A stretch of 45,936 bases of DNA from Anaerolineales bacterium (GCA_013140605.1 JABFSL010000035.1:1-45936), one strand, 5' to 3'; counted from the stretch's first letter, positions 1 to 7,609 are shown. Notes: generated from the sequence alone by a model not told the origin. A program made the numbers and translations.

Positions 1-63
1 TTCCCGCCATTTATTCAGCCCCTCGATCAAACCTCTATCCTCTTCCTGCTTGTTCTTTTCCAT
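1..63 (-). CDS. 5' end of an unidentified divergent gene (partial)
   Basis: An open frame runs from an ATG at 63 off the left edge of the window and encodes 21 residues beginning MEKNKQEEDRGL. A very good ribosome binding site (GGAAGGAGG) lies about 5 bases upstream of the ATG, which is the main reason for calling it. Too little protein is visible to name a family. It is divergent from the UvrA-like gene and shares a roughly 200-base intergenic region containing a palindrome, so a transcriptional regulator would be a natural guess, but nothing in the 21 residues shows this. Confidence 0.55.
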   Translation of the reverse strand, partial: MEKNKQEEDRGLIEGLNKWRE

Positions 64-141
64 CCGTGCCTCCTTCCTTTCTCCCCTTCATCTTACTCAC
101 TTTTCCGAAACTTTCAACCACACCCTCGGACAATTTCTGTC

Positions 142-170
142 TTGACTAACTAGAATAAATGTTCTAAAAT
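142..170 (+). promoter_or_regulatory. sigma70-type promoter with an embedded palindrome, upstream of the UvrA-like gene
   Basis: A TTGACT -35 box (142-147) and a TAAAAT -10 box (165-170) are separated by 17 bases. The spacer contains the interrupted palindrome TAGAATAAATGTTCTA (151-166), which reaches into the -10 box. A dyad in this place is typical of a repressor site, for example of the MarR or TetR type. The regulator is unknown; the divergent gene at 1-63 is a candidate. Confidence 0.6.
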
Positions 171-262
171 ATAGGGACATTCGTCTTGGGTGGGTGAAAG
201 CCATGCTTTTGCCCACCTATTGCATTAACATTAACTTCTGGCAAACATATCAAGGAGAATTC

Positions 263-2512
263 ATGCCACAGGAATATATCGAGATTCGCGGCGCACGCGA
301 AAATAACTTGAAGAACGTCTCGCTGCGCATCCCCAAGCGGAAGATCACCATCTTTACAGGCGTTTCAGGTTCAGGCAAATCGTCCATTGTGTTCGATACG
401 ATTGCCACCGAGTCACAGCGCCTGCTCAATGAAAACTTCAGCATGTTCGTGCGGAATTTTCTGCCGAAGTATTCCCAGCCCGATGCAGATGCCATCGAGA
501 ATTTGAGCATGTCCATTGTGGTGGATCAGAAGCGGATGGGCGGCGGTTCCCACTCGACCGTTGGCACGATCACCGACATCAACACGATCCTGCGCATGAT
601 GTTTTCGCGCATCGGGCAGCCTCACGTTGGGCCCACCAACGTATTCGGCTTTAATGATCCGCAGGGCATGTGCCCGAACTGCAACGGACTCGGTCGCAAG
701 CTGGATGTGGACATGGATAAGTTTTTGGATACATCCAAATCTTTGAATGAAGGCGCGATCCTATTTCCTGAATACGCCGTTGAAAGCTGGGGCTGGAGTA
801 ATGTAATCAATACGGGTTTATTCGACCCTGATAAGAAAATTTCCAAATACACCCAGAAGGAACTGAACGACCTTTTATATAGCGAACCCATCAAGGTCAA
901 GACCAAGATGGGGGCAAAAGACTTCAACATAACTTACGAAGGCATTATCAACCGCTTTACCAACAAGTACATCAAGCAGGATCTAAAGACCAAGTCCGAG
1001 CGGACTCAAAAGTCGATTGAGCCTTTCATGACAATGGGACCATGTTCCGAATGCAACGGTGCGCGGTTGAACCAGATCGTCCTGAAGTGCAAGATCAACG
1101 GCTACAACATTGCAGACCTGACGAGCATGGAAATCCCTGAATTGATCGAAGCCGTCAAAGAGATCAAAGTGCCAGCCGCCGAGCCAATGGTGCGGACGCT
1201 TCTCGAACGATTGGGTGAACTCGTAGATATCGGGCTGGAGTACCTCAGCCTCAACCGCGAGACGGATACGTTATCGGGCGGCGAGTCACAGCGAGTGAAG
1301 GTGGTCAAACATCTCGGCAGCAGCCTGACCGACGTGACGTACATCTTCGACGAGCCGAGCATTGGCTTGCATCCACGCGATGTGCATCGCATGAACGAGT
1401 TGCTGCAAAAACTGCGCGACAAGGGCAACACGGTCATCGTCGTGGAGCATGACCCAGATGTGATCAAAGTGGCAGACCATGTTGTGGATGTGGGTCCGCT
1501 TGCGGGTCCGCATGGAGGCGAGATCGTCTTCGAGGGCAGTTATGCAAACCTGCTCAAAGCGGACACGATCACAGGCAGGCACATGAAGCAATCCATCCCG
1601 CTCAAGGATTCGTTCCGCACACCGACGGGTAAACTGCCGATCAAGAATGCGAAGGTCAACAACTTGCAAAATGTCAGCGTGGACATTCCAACTAGCGTGC
1701 TGACCGTGATCACAGGCGTGGCAGGTTCAGGGAAAAGTTCGCTTATCAACGAGGTTTTCCAACACCAGCATCCCGATGCAATTGTGATCGATCAATCTGC
1801 GGTGGGAGTCAACAGCCGTTCCAATCCCGCTACATATACAGGCATTCTGGACGATGTCCGCAAGGCGTTCGCTTCGGCGAACAAGGTGCAGGCTTCACTG
1901 TTCAGTTTCAACTCGAAGGGTGCGTGTGAAAACTGTCAGGGGCTGGGCGTGGTCTTCACCGAGTTGTCATTTTTCGATAGTGTGAAATCGCCCTGCGAGG
2001 TCTGCGGTGGCAAACGCTTCAAGGACGAAGTGCTGGCGTACAAACTCAACGGCAAATCCATCAGTGATGTGCTGGCAATGAACGTGGAACAGGCGCTCGA
2101 ATATTTTGAGCTCAAGGAAGTGGTCAAAAAATTACAAGCCATGAGCGATGTGGGTCTGGATTATTTGAGTCTCGGACAGCCTCTGAGCACGCTTTCGGGC
2201 GGCGAATGTCAGCGCATCAAACTCGCCAGCGAACTTCACAAAAAAGGAAGCATCTACATCATGGATGAGCCGACCACTGGCTTGCACATGTCCGATATCG
2301 GTCACCTTATGCAAGTCATTGACCGCCTCGTGGATACGGGGAATACGGTCGTTGTCATCGAACATAATTTGCACGTCATCAAGAACGCCGATTGGATCAT
2401 TGACATGGGACCTGAGGGCGGCAGCAAAGGCGGCAAGGTCATGTTCGAAGGAACGCCCAAAGAATTATTGAAAGCGAAGCAATCGCTTACGAGTGAGTAT
2501 TTGAAAAACTAA
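263..2512 (+). CDS. UvrA-like tandem ABC ATPase (short form, about 749 aa)
   Basis: This is a soluble twin-ABC protein of the UvrA family. The first ATPase half has Walker A GVSGSGKS (residues 33-40), an LSGGESQR signature and a FDEPS Walker B. The second half has GVAGSGKS, LSGGECQR and MDEPT. CxxC zinc-module motifs (CPNC, CSEC, CENC, CEVC) are present. At about 749 residues it is roughly 200 shorter than canonical UvrA (about 940), so it probably lacks the UvrB-interaction part. Short UvrA homologues are often linked to drug tolerance rather than to the core repair complex; that role is inferred here. The ATG at 263 is chosen over the upstream in-frame GTG at 194 because AAGGAG lies just before it and the family homology begins there (PQEYIEIRGARENNLKN). 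Confidence 0.9.
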   Translation: MPQEYIEIRGARENNLKNVSLRIPKRKITIFTGVSGSGKSSIVFDTIATESQRLLNENFSMFVRNFLPKYSQPDADAIENLSMSIVVDQKRMGGGSHSTVGTITDINTILRMMFSRIGQPHVGPTNVFGFNDPQGMCPNCNGLGRKLDVDMDKFLDTSKSLNEGAILFPEYAVESWGWSNVINTGLFDPDKKISKYTQKELNDLLYSEPIKVKTKMGAKDFNITYEGIINRFTNKYIKQDLKTKSERTQKSIEPFMTMGPCSECNGARLNQIVLKCKINGYNIADLTSMEIPELIEAVKEIKVPAAEPMVRTLLERLGELVDIGLEYLSLNRETDTLSGGESQRVKVVKHLGSSLTDVTYIFDEPSIGLHPRDVHRMNELLQKLRDKGNTVIVVEHDPDVIKVADHVVDVGPLAGPHGGEIVFEGSYANLLKADTITGRHMKQSIPLKDSFRTPTGKLPIKNAKVNNLQNVSVDIPTSVLTVITGVAGSGKSSLINEVFQHQHPDAIVIDQSAVGVNSRSNPATYTGILDDVRKAFASANKVQASLFSFNSKGACENCQGLGVVFTELSFFDSVKSPCEVCGGKRFKDEVLAYKLNGKSISDVLAMNVEQALEYFELKEVVKKLQAMSDVGLDYLSLGQPLSTLSGGECQRIKLASELHKKGSIYIMDEPTTGLHMSDIGHLMQVIDRLVDTGNTVVVIEHNLHVIKNADWIIDMGPEGGSKGGKVMFEGTPKELLKAKQSLTSEYLKN

Positions 2513-2524
2513 TTACCGTACATC

Positions 2525-2626
2525 CGTCGTTGCGAGCCGCCGCTTTTGCCCTTTGGCGGCGAAGCAATCTCAAACTGTAAGGAGATTGCTTCGGGCAAAA
2601 AGCAAGATCGCCCTCGCAATGACGGA
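2525..2626. repeat. Palindromic repeat, family A, copy 1
   Basis: An imperfect inverted repeat with outer arms GTCGTTGCGAG and CTCGCAATGAC and inner arms GAAGCAATCTC and GAGATTGCTTCG. The same layout recurs at six further intergenic positions in this window (9033, 29140, 30938, 32731, 38020 and 40400). It lies between the UvrA-like gene and the FAD oxidoreductase gene and encodes no protein. Confidence 0.9.
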
Positions 2627-2727
2627 AATTACTTGTATTTGCGCGGTAGAGAAAAAACTGATTGAAATTAGCAAGTTTTATTAACTGAAAATTTTACAGA
2701 CCAACTTTAGAAATAAGGAGAAAAAAC

Positions 2728-4125
2728 ATGAATATCAAATCTCACCCAACATCTCAAATTGCCCCGTCAATTTCAGAACTGCGCGCGCTTTTCAACGGAC
2801 GGGTTATCGCTCCTGATGACCCGCGATATGAACAGGCGCGTACCGTCTTTTATGGCGGAGTTGACCGCCATCCCGCAGCGATTGTTCGAGTGGCTGATGC
2901 TGGCGATGTTTCCCGACTTGTGTCTGTCGCGCGCGAGGCTGGGATCGAGCTTGCCATCCGCAGCGGTGGGCACAGCAACGCAGGTTACAGCACCACCGAA
3001 GGCGGCATCGTCCTTGATCTTTCAGCCATGAAGGATCTGCAAATCAATGTTCAGGATAAAACTGCCTGGGCTGAAGCAGGATTAACTGCTGGCGAGTATG
3101 TTGTTCAAACAGCCGCCTACGGTCTCACCACAGGTTTCGGCGATACAGGCACGGTTGGGCTTGGCGGCATCACGCTGGGTGGCGGTGTCGGTTATCTCGT
3201 CCGCAAGCATGGACTGACGATAGATAACCTGTTGGCTGCCGAGGTTGTGACCGCCGATGGTCAGCTTCTGCATGTCGATCATCAGAATCATCCCGATCTA
3301 TTTTGGGCGATTCGTGGCGGTGGCGGTAACTTTGGGGTTGCAACCCGCTTCAAATTCCAATTACAGGATGTGGACACTATCCTCGGCGGGATGCTTTGCC
3401 TGCCTGCCACTGCGGATACTATCGCCTCTTTTATCGCCGAAGCTGAATCTGCTCCCGATGAACTTTCGACCATCGTGAATGTGATGACCGCGCCGCCCAT
3501 GCCATTTCTTCCAGCAGATGTTCATGGTAAGCCGATCATCATGGCGATGTTGGTTTACGCGGGCGATGTGAAAAGCGGCGAGCGAGTCATTGCCCCGTTC
3601 CGTTCTCTTGCCAAGCCATACGCTGACATGATTCGCCCGATGTCTTACCCTGAAATGTTTCCTGCCGAAGAAGGGGAATACCATCCAATGGCGGCGGTAC
3701 GCACAATGTTTATTGACCATGTCACCCGCGCTGATGCGGAGATGATCTTGAATCGCCTTCAGCGTTCGACTGGCTCAATGGCTGTGACCCAGCTTCGGGT
3801 GTTGGGAGGCGCGATGTCCCGCGTTCCAGCAGATGCAACAGCGTTCGCCCATCGCAATTCGAGGATCATGGTTAATCTTGCCGCGTTGTATGATAAGCCA
3901 CATGAAAAGGGAATCCATGAAGCCTGGGTGACGGAGTTCGCTGCGGCTTTGCGCCAAAGTGATAATGGCGCATACGTCAACTTCCTTGCGGATGTGGATG
4001 AGGCGCAAGTCCGCGCCGCGTATCCAAACGGGACCTGGGAGCGGCTCGCCGCCATCAAAGCCCGCTATGACCCTGATAATTTTTTCCACCTTAATCAAAA
4101 CATCCCGCCAGTATCCAATGGATGA
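2728..4125 (+). CDS. FAD-binding oxidoreductase (PCMH/BBE berberine-bridge-enzyme-like)
   Basis: A 465-residue flavoprotein of the FAD-linked oxidase class. The N-terminal PCMH-type FAD domain shows RSGGHSNAGYS with His82 in the position that usually carries the 8-alpha-histidyl flavin link, followed by GLGGITLGGGVGYL and FWAIRGGGGNFGVATRF. The C-terminus has the BBE segment ending YDPDNFFHLNQNI. The second covalent attachment cysteine seen in bicovalent members is absent: the matching stretch reads GFGDTGTVGLGG. Monocovalent FAD is therefore expected. The substrate cannot be told; relatives oxidise sugars, alcohols or alkaloids. The ATG follows AAGGAG, and the SnoaL-like gene begins 16 bases after its stop, so the two are probably co-transcribed. 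Confidence 0.88.
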   Translation: MNIKSHPTSQIAPSISELRALFNGRVIAPDDPRYEQARTVFYGGVDRHPAAIVRVADAGDVSRLVSVAREAGIELAIRSGGHSNAGYSTTEGGIVLDLSAMKDLQINVQDKTAWAEAGLTAGEYVVQTAAYGLTTGFGDTGTVGLGGITLGGGVGYLVRKHGLTIDNLLAAEVVTADGQLLHVDHQNHPDLFWAIRGGGGNFGVATRFKFQLQDVDTILGGMLCLPATADTIASFIAEAESAPDELSTIVNVMTAPPMPFLPADVHGKPIIMAMLVYAGDVKSGERVIAPFRSLAKPYADMIRPMSYPEMFPAEEGEYHPMAAVRTMFIDHVTRADAEMILNRLQRSTGSMAVTQLRVLGGAMSRVPADATAFAHRNSRIMVNLAALYDKPHEKGIHEAWVTEFAAALRQSDNGAYVNFLADVDEAQVRAAYPNGTWERLAAIKARYDPDNFFHLNQNIPPVSNG

Positions 4126-4141
4126 TAAAGGAGAAATTATC

Positions 4142-4516
4142 ATGTCAAATAAAAATAAAGATGCAGCTGTTTCCTTCCTGGAGATGGCATCCACAGGAAA
4201 AGTGGATGAAGCTTATTCAAAGTTTGTTGGCAATGGGTTTAAGCATCACAACCCATATTTCGAGGGGTCGGCAGAAGCCCTGCACGCGGCGATGAAGGAA
4301 AACGCAATTCAGAATCCCAGGAAAGCCATCGACGTGAAACGCGTGATCGCAGAGGGTGAGTTCGTTGTGGTGCATTTTCTTGTAAAGCATAAGCCTGACG
4401 AACTCGGCGCTGCCGTCATGCAGATCTTCCGCTTTGAGAATGGAAAGATCATTGAGATGTGGGATCTTGGTCAGGAGATTCCTGAAGAGACACCCAATCA
4501 ACATGGAATGTTCTAA
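4142..4516 (+). CDS. SnoaL-like / NTF2-fold protein
   Basis: A 124-residue protein with the small alpha+beta barrel pattern of the SnoaL-like (NTF2 superfamily) group. Recognisable parts are HHNPYFEGSAEALHAAMKE, a central strand pair (GEFVVVHFLVKHK) and the closing MQIFRFENGKIIEMWDLGQ. Such proteins include polyketide cyclases, isomerases and many of unknown function. I choose the ATG at 4142 because AAAGGAG precedes it; a longer reading from 3959 would overlap the oxidoreductase gene heavily. The reaction is unknown. Close coupling to the FAD oxidoreductase suggests they act on the same small molecule, which is inference. Confidence 0.8.
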   Translation: MSNKNKDAAVSFLEMASTGKVDEAYSKFVGNGFKHHNPYFEGSAEALHAAMKENAIQNPRKAIDVKRVIAEGEFVVVHFLVKHKPDELGAAVMQIFRFENGKIIEMWDLGQEIPEETPNQHGMF

Positions 4517-4549
4517 CAGGGATTATTTTAGAGTCTGAGAGGAGTATTT

Positions 4550-5170
4550 ATGCGGTTGAAAAAACAAGACCAGCAGGAATCCCCGTTTCCCAAAATAGGA
4601 GCCCCAGCAACGCGAGCCTTGGAGGCGGCTGGATATTCCCGACTTGAGCAGTTGACCAAAGTCTCTGAAGCGGAGCTGGGTCAACTGCATGGGATGGGGC
4701 CCAAGGCGCTCGACATTCTTCGCGAGACGCTCAAGGAAAAAGGGTTGTCGTTTAAGACAGGGGAGGCAGGCGACGCGCCGAAAAAGAAGAAGGGATCGCC
4801 CGTAAGCCGCACGGATAAGGTGAATGAATTCCTCGAGAATCTCAGTCACCCGCTCAAGGCGGAGGTGGAGGCGGTGCGTTCCATCATCAAGGGCGTGAAT
4901 AAGAACATCAACGAAGAAATCAAATGGAGAGCACCATCCTTCAATTACAAAGGTGAGTATTTGGTGACCTTTAATCTTTGGGAAGAAAAGCGCATTCATC
5001 TTGTCTTTCATAATCCGCAGATTTCCAAGGTCAAAAGTAAAATATTGGAAGGGGATTACAAAGACAGGCGCATGGCTTATTTTGCCGACATGAAGGATGT
5101 GAAGGCGAAGAAACCGATGCTGGAAAAAGCGTTGAAAGATTTAATCAAATTACAAAAGGAGAATTTATAA
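4550..5170 (+). CDS. Helix-hairpin-helix domain fused to a DUF1801 domain
   Basis: A 206-residue protein in two parts. Residues about 12-65 (FPKIGAPATRALEAAGYSRL...LGQLHGMGPKALDILRETL) resemble the helix-hairpin-helix seen in the RNA polymerase alpha C-terminal domain and in DNA-binding proteins. A basic linker (PKKKKGSPVSR) follows. Residues about 90-206 match the DUF1801 (YdhG/YdeI-like) pattern: VNEFLENLSHPLKAEVEAVRSII, then IKWRAPSFNYKG and WEEKRIHLVFH. DUF1801 proteins are small cytoplasmic proteins with no firmly assigned function. The ATG follows GAGGAG, and the stop abuts the ATG of the next DUF1801 gene, so the pair is translationally linked. Confidence 0.8.
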   Translation: MRLKKQDQQESPFPKIGAPATRALEAAGYSRLEQLTKVSEAELGQLHGMGPKALDILRETLKEKGLSFKTGEAGDAPKKKKGSPVSRTDKVNEFLENLSHPLKAEVEAVRSIIKGVNKNINEEIKWRAPSFNYKGEYLVTFNLWEEKRIHLVFHNPQISKVKSKILEGDYKDRRMAYFADMKDVKAKKPMLEKALKDLIKLQKENL

Positions 5171-5542
5171 ATGGCACTGACTCCCTCTCAAGAGATCGAC
5201 AAATTTATCAAAGAACTTACAGACTGGCGCGGAAAGTGGGTTGCGCAATTCCGCGAACTGATTCTGAAAACTGCTCCCGAAGTCAGCGAAGAATGGAAGT
5301 GGGGTGTCCCAGTTTGGTCGTATAAGGGCAATGTGGTTTCCAGCGGAGTTTTCAAAGATCATGTAAAGCTTAATTTTTTCAAGGGCGCATCGTTGAAAGA
5401 CCCAAAGAAATTATTTAATGCGGGTCTCGAAGCCAAAGCAACGCGTGCCATTGACATTGGCGAAGGGGATAAGATCAATGAGTCTGCTTTGAAGGAACTC
5501 ATTCGTGAGGCCGTTGTGCTGAATTCAGCCAAGAAGAAGTAA
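5171..5542 (+). CDS. DUF1801 domain protein
   Basis: A 123-residue protein with the DUF1801 pattern: an N-terminal helix (EIDKFIKELTDWRGKWVAQFRELI), then SEEWKWGVPVWSYKGNVVSSGVFKDHVKLNFFKGA, then a C-terminal helix. The motif EEWKWGVPVWSYKG aligns with EEIKWRAPSFNYKG of the preceding gene, so the two are diverged relatives. It starts immediately after the previous stop with AAAGGAG inside the upstream gene. Function is unknown. Confidence 0.82.
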   Translation: MALTPSQEIDKFIKELTDWRGKWVAQFRELILKTAPEVSEEWKWGVPVWSYKGNVVSSGVFKDHVKLNFFKGASLKDPKKLFNAGLEAKATRAIDIGEGDKINESALKELIREAVVLNSAKKK

Positions 5543-5565
5543 TACAATATCAGATTGGAGAAACC

Positions 5566-5853
5566 ATGTCATTTCAGGCTTATTTAGACAATATAGAAGA
5601 AAAAACAGGCAAGACGCCCAAGCAGTTCATAGCCGAAGCCAAAAAGAAGAAGCTTACAGAATCCAAAGATATCATTGCCTGGCTAAAAGAGGATTATGGA
5701 TTGGGCCTGGGGCATGCACGGGCGTTGGATTATGTGATCCGTAAAGGACCTAATTTTGAGTTGAAGCATACGACAGGAACTCACCGCGACGCTTCGGGCA
5801 CTTTAAAGCTGGGCGGTAAGCCGCGGAAGAGCAAGACTGTCAAAAAGAAGTAG
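5566..5853 (+). CDS. DUF4287 domain protein
   Basis: A 95-residue basic protein. SFQAYLDNIEEKTGKTPKQF, IIAWLKEDYGLGLGHARAL and a Lys/Arg-rich tail (KPRKSKTVKKK) fit the DUF4287 family, whose members often occur beside DUF1801/DUF5655-type genes. The lysine-rich tail could contact nucleic acid, but there is no evidence for that beyond charge. It follows the DUF1801 gene by 23 bases with GGAG before the ATG, so it belongs to the same transcription unit. Confidence 0.78.
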   Translation: MSFQAYLDNIEEKTGKTPKQFIAEAKKKKLTESKDIIAWLKEDYGLGLGHARALDYVIRKGPNFELKHTTGTHRDASGTLKLGGKPRKSKTVKKK

Positions 5854-5872
5854 TCAACAAGAGGAGATAATC

Positions 5873-6442
5873 ATGAGAAAAATTATTGTTCACGAATTCA
5901 TTACCTTGGATGGTGTGATCCAGGCACCGGGCAGCCCAACCGAAGATACCGATGGTGGCTTTGCGTACGGAGGCTGGACGCTTCCGTACTGGCATGACGA
6001 TATTGGCGCCCACTTCGGTCAAATTTTTCCTGACGCTGATGCCTTGTTACTAGGAAGAAGAACTTGGCAAACTCATGGTGAAGCATTTGAGCCCAACCCT
6101 GATGGAGACCCATTTGTGGGTATGAAAAAATATGTTGTTTCGGGCACTTTGAAATCTGCTGAAGGATGGCGTGACTCCGTTCTCATTAGCAAGAATGTAG
6201 TTGAAGAAGTACAAAAACTAAAGAATCAACCTGGCAAAAATATTATTATGGATGGTAGCAGTGTTTTGCTGCACACTTTGATAGAGCATGATTTGGTGGA
6301 TGAATATGCCTTACATGTTTACCCACTGGTGCTTGGCGGCGGCAAACGATTGTTCCCGGAAGGCAAACGTATAAACCTGAAATTGATTGAATCTTCCAGT
6401 CTTCCGACAGGTGTTGTATATCAACGATATCAACCTGCTTGA
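5873..6442 (+). CDS. RibD C-terminal / dihydrofolate-reductase-fold protein
   Basis: A 189-residue protein of the RibD C-terminal domain group (DHFR fold, usually NADPH-binding). The start MRKIIVHEFITLDGVIQAPG is characteristic, as are GRRTWQTHGEAF, YVVSGTLKSAEGW, IIMDGSSVLLHTLIEHDLVDEY and the closing YPLVLGGGKRLFPEG. These stand-alone homologues are common in bacterial genomes and their substrates are mostly unknown; true riboflavin or folate roles should not be assumed. GAGGAG precedes the ATG. Spacing of 19 bases on either side places it in the same run of small genes. Confidence 0.85.
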   Translation: MRKIIVHEFITLDGVIQAPGSPTEDTDGGFAYGGWTLPYWHDDIGAHFGQIFPDADALLLGRRTWQTHGEAFEPNPDGDPFVGMKKYVVSGTLKSAEGWRDSVLISKNVVEEVQKLKNQPGKNIIMDGSSVLLHTLIEHDLVDEYALHVYPLVLGGGKRLFPEGKRINLKLIESSSLPTGVVYQRYQPA

Positions 6443-6460
6443 TAAAACAAGGAGCCTTGC

Positions 6461-7330
6461 ATGAAAGTTCACTTGATAGATGGCACCTATGAATTATTTC
6501 GCGCTCATTTTGGTGCGCCTCCGAAAAAATCCACCAGCGGACTGGAAGTTGGAGCCACCCTTGGACTCATGCGAAGTTTGTTAATGCTCTTGCAAAGTCC
6601 GGGTGTGACTCATGTTGCTGTTGCATTTGACCATGTGATCGAGTCGTTTCGCAATAAACTCTATGCAGGCTATAAATCAAGCGAAGGCGTTGACCCGATC
6701 ATATTAGATCAATTCGAATTGGCTGAAAAGGCGGTCTCTGCTTTGGGCGTTGTGGTTTGGCCTATGGTCAAGTTTGAAGCGGATGATGCGATTGCCACGG
6801 CAACTGCGCGATTCAAAAAAGATAAATCCGTAGAGCAGATAATTATTTGTTCAGTTGATAAGGATTTGACTCAAATGGTGGATGGCAAAAAAGTGATCTG
6901 TTGGGATCGCCGTCGCGAGATTTTTCTGGATGAAAAAGGCGTGGTTGAAAAATTTGGCGTAAAGCCAGAATCGATTCCTGATTATCTTGCCTTGGTTGGC
7001 GATTCAGCCGATGGTTATCCTGGCATAAAAGGCTGGGGGGCTGCTTCCACATCCTCTGTATTGGCGAAATTCAAACATATCGAGTCGATTCCCAAGGATC
7101 CAAAAAAACTTCCGCTTGGGTTGGGTCGTGCAACAACACTTGTTGAAAACCTTCAACAAAATTATAAAGATGCTTTGCTGTTCAGGGAACTGTCCACACT
7201 TCGAGAGGATGTTCCGCTGAAAGGGAATCTCAAAGATTTGGAATGGAAAGGTGCATTTCCGAGGTTGAAGAAACTTTGTCAGGAGTTAAGAGATGAGCGA
7301 ATCCCAGAACGTGTTGCAAGATGGCGTTAG
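6461..7330 (+). CDS. 5'-3' exonuclease (DNA polymerase I N-terminal-domain type)
   Basis: A 289-residue stand-alone 5'-3' exonuclease/flap endonuclease. It shows the metal-binding acidic residues of the family: VHLIDGTYELFRAHF, VAFDHVIESFRNKLYAGYKSSE, FEADDAIATATARF, ICSVDKDLTQMV, then the helix-3-turn helix region DYLALVGDSADGYPGIKGWGAASTSSVLAKF. There is no polymerase domain, so it resembles the free-standing enzymes that remove RNA primers or flaps. AAGGAG precedes the ATG. It ends the accessory gene run and is followed by two hairpins. Confidence 0.88.
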   Translation: MKVHLIDGTYELFRAHFGAPPKKSTSGLEVGATLGLMRSLLMLLQSPGVTHVAVAFDHVIESFRNKLYAGYKSSEGVDPIILDQFELAEKAVSALGVVVWPMVKFEADDAIATATARFKKDKSVEQIIICSVDKDLTQMVDGKKVICWDRRREIFLDEKGVVEKFGVKPESIPDYLALVGDSADGYPGIKGWGAASTSSVLAKFKHIESIPKDPKKLPLGLGRATTLVENLQQNYKDALLFRELSTLREDVPLKGNLKDLEWKGAFPRLKKLCQELRDERIPERVARWR

Positions 7331-7333
7331 TTT

Positions 7334-7380
7334 AGTTACATTCATTGTAACTATAAGAGTACCCATTTGGGTACTCTTAT
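7334..7380 (+). terminator. Tandem hairpins after the exonuclease gene
   Basis: Two palindromes follow the stop codon. AGTTACA/TGTAACT occupies 7334-7352. A perfect dyad with 13-base arms, ATAAGAGTACCCA/TGGGTACTCTTAT, occupies 7353-7380. There is no long T run, so the second could be a terminator read from either side or a protein-binding site 20 bases upstream of the arg promoter. Its core ACCCATTTGGGT recurs at 23742-23765. Confidence 0.55.
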
Positions 7381-7400
7381 AAACTGACTTCCAAAAACCA

Positions 7401-7428
7401 TTGACTCATTTCACATTTCGAGTAGAAT
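7401..7428 (+). promoter_or_regulatory. Promoter of the arginine operon leader
   Basis: TTGACT (7401-7406), a 16-base spacer, and TAGAAT (7423-7428). Only 10 bases separate the -10 box from the leader ATG at 7439, so transcription would start 3 to 6 bases before the ATG and the leader message would be essentially leaderless. Much of this stretch matches the lysC promoter on the other strand. Confidence 0.8.
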
Positions 7429-7438
7429 AGCGCCCAAT

Positions 7439-7546
7439 ATGTTTATAGCGATTGCCCTCCCGCGTACACGTCGTCCGAAGCCCACTTCTTTGAGAAGGTT
7501 GGGAGTTTTTTGTTTTGACGGCGGTAGTAACGCAATGGTGCGCTAA
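7439..7546 (+). CDS. Arginine leader peptide (35 aa) of the argG attenuator
   Basis: The reading frame encodes 35 residues including LPRTRRPKPTSLRRLG. Arg codons fall at positions 9, 11, 12, 19, 20 and 35. It lies directly after the promoter, is followed by an intrinsic terminator (7568-7604), and precedes argG. This is the layout of leader-peptide attenuation: scarcity of charged tRNA-Arg would stall the ribosome and alter RNA folding. A TGTTTTG segment starting at codon 25 (7511-7517) can pair with CAAAACA (7567-7573) in the 5' arm of the terminator. This pairing is short and AU-rich, so the antiterminator is the weakest part of the model. There is no Shine-Dalgarno site; translation must be leaderless. 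Confidence 0.72.
   Translation: MFIAIALPRTRRPKPTSLRRLGVFCFDGGSNAMVR
7481..7514 (+). terminator. Internal terminator-like hairpin within the arginine leader ORF
   Basis: CCCACTTCT (7481-7489) pairs with AGAAG and TGGG (7493-7503, two-base bulge) and is followed by AGTTTTTTG. It overlaps codons 15-22 of the leader. A translating or stalled ribosome would prevent it, while an untranslated transcript could be terminated here. It may instead act as a pause hairpin. Confidence 0.5.
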
Positions 7547-7567
7547 GCAATAAGCACAAGTCAATCC

Positions 7568-7604
7568 AAAACAGCCATCCTTCTCGGGTGGCTGTTTTTA
7601 TTTG
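7568..7604 (+). terminator. Attenuator terminator before argG
   Basis: AAAACAGCCATCC (7568-7580) pairs with GGGTGGCTGTTTT (7586-7598) through one G-U pair, followed by a T-rich run. It lies 21 bases after the leader stop codon and about 155 bases before argG, as expected for an attenuator. Confidence 0.85.
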
Positions 7605-7609
7605 TCAGT

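Noticed and set aside
194-262. GTG start at 194 for the UvrA-like gene
   Set aside because: No ribosome site, no homology in the added 23 residues, and a good AAGGAG lies before the ATG at 263.
2525-2626. Family A repeats as insertion sequences or full MITEs
   Set aside because: They are about 100 bases, lack a transposase and no target-site duplication could be recognised by eye. They are reported only as palindromic repeats.
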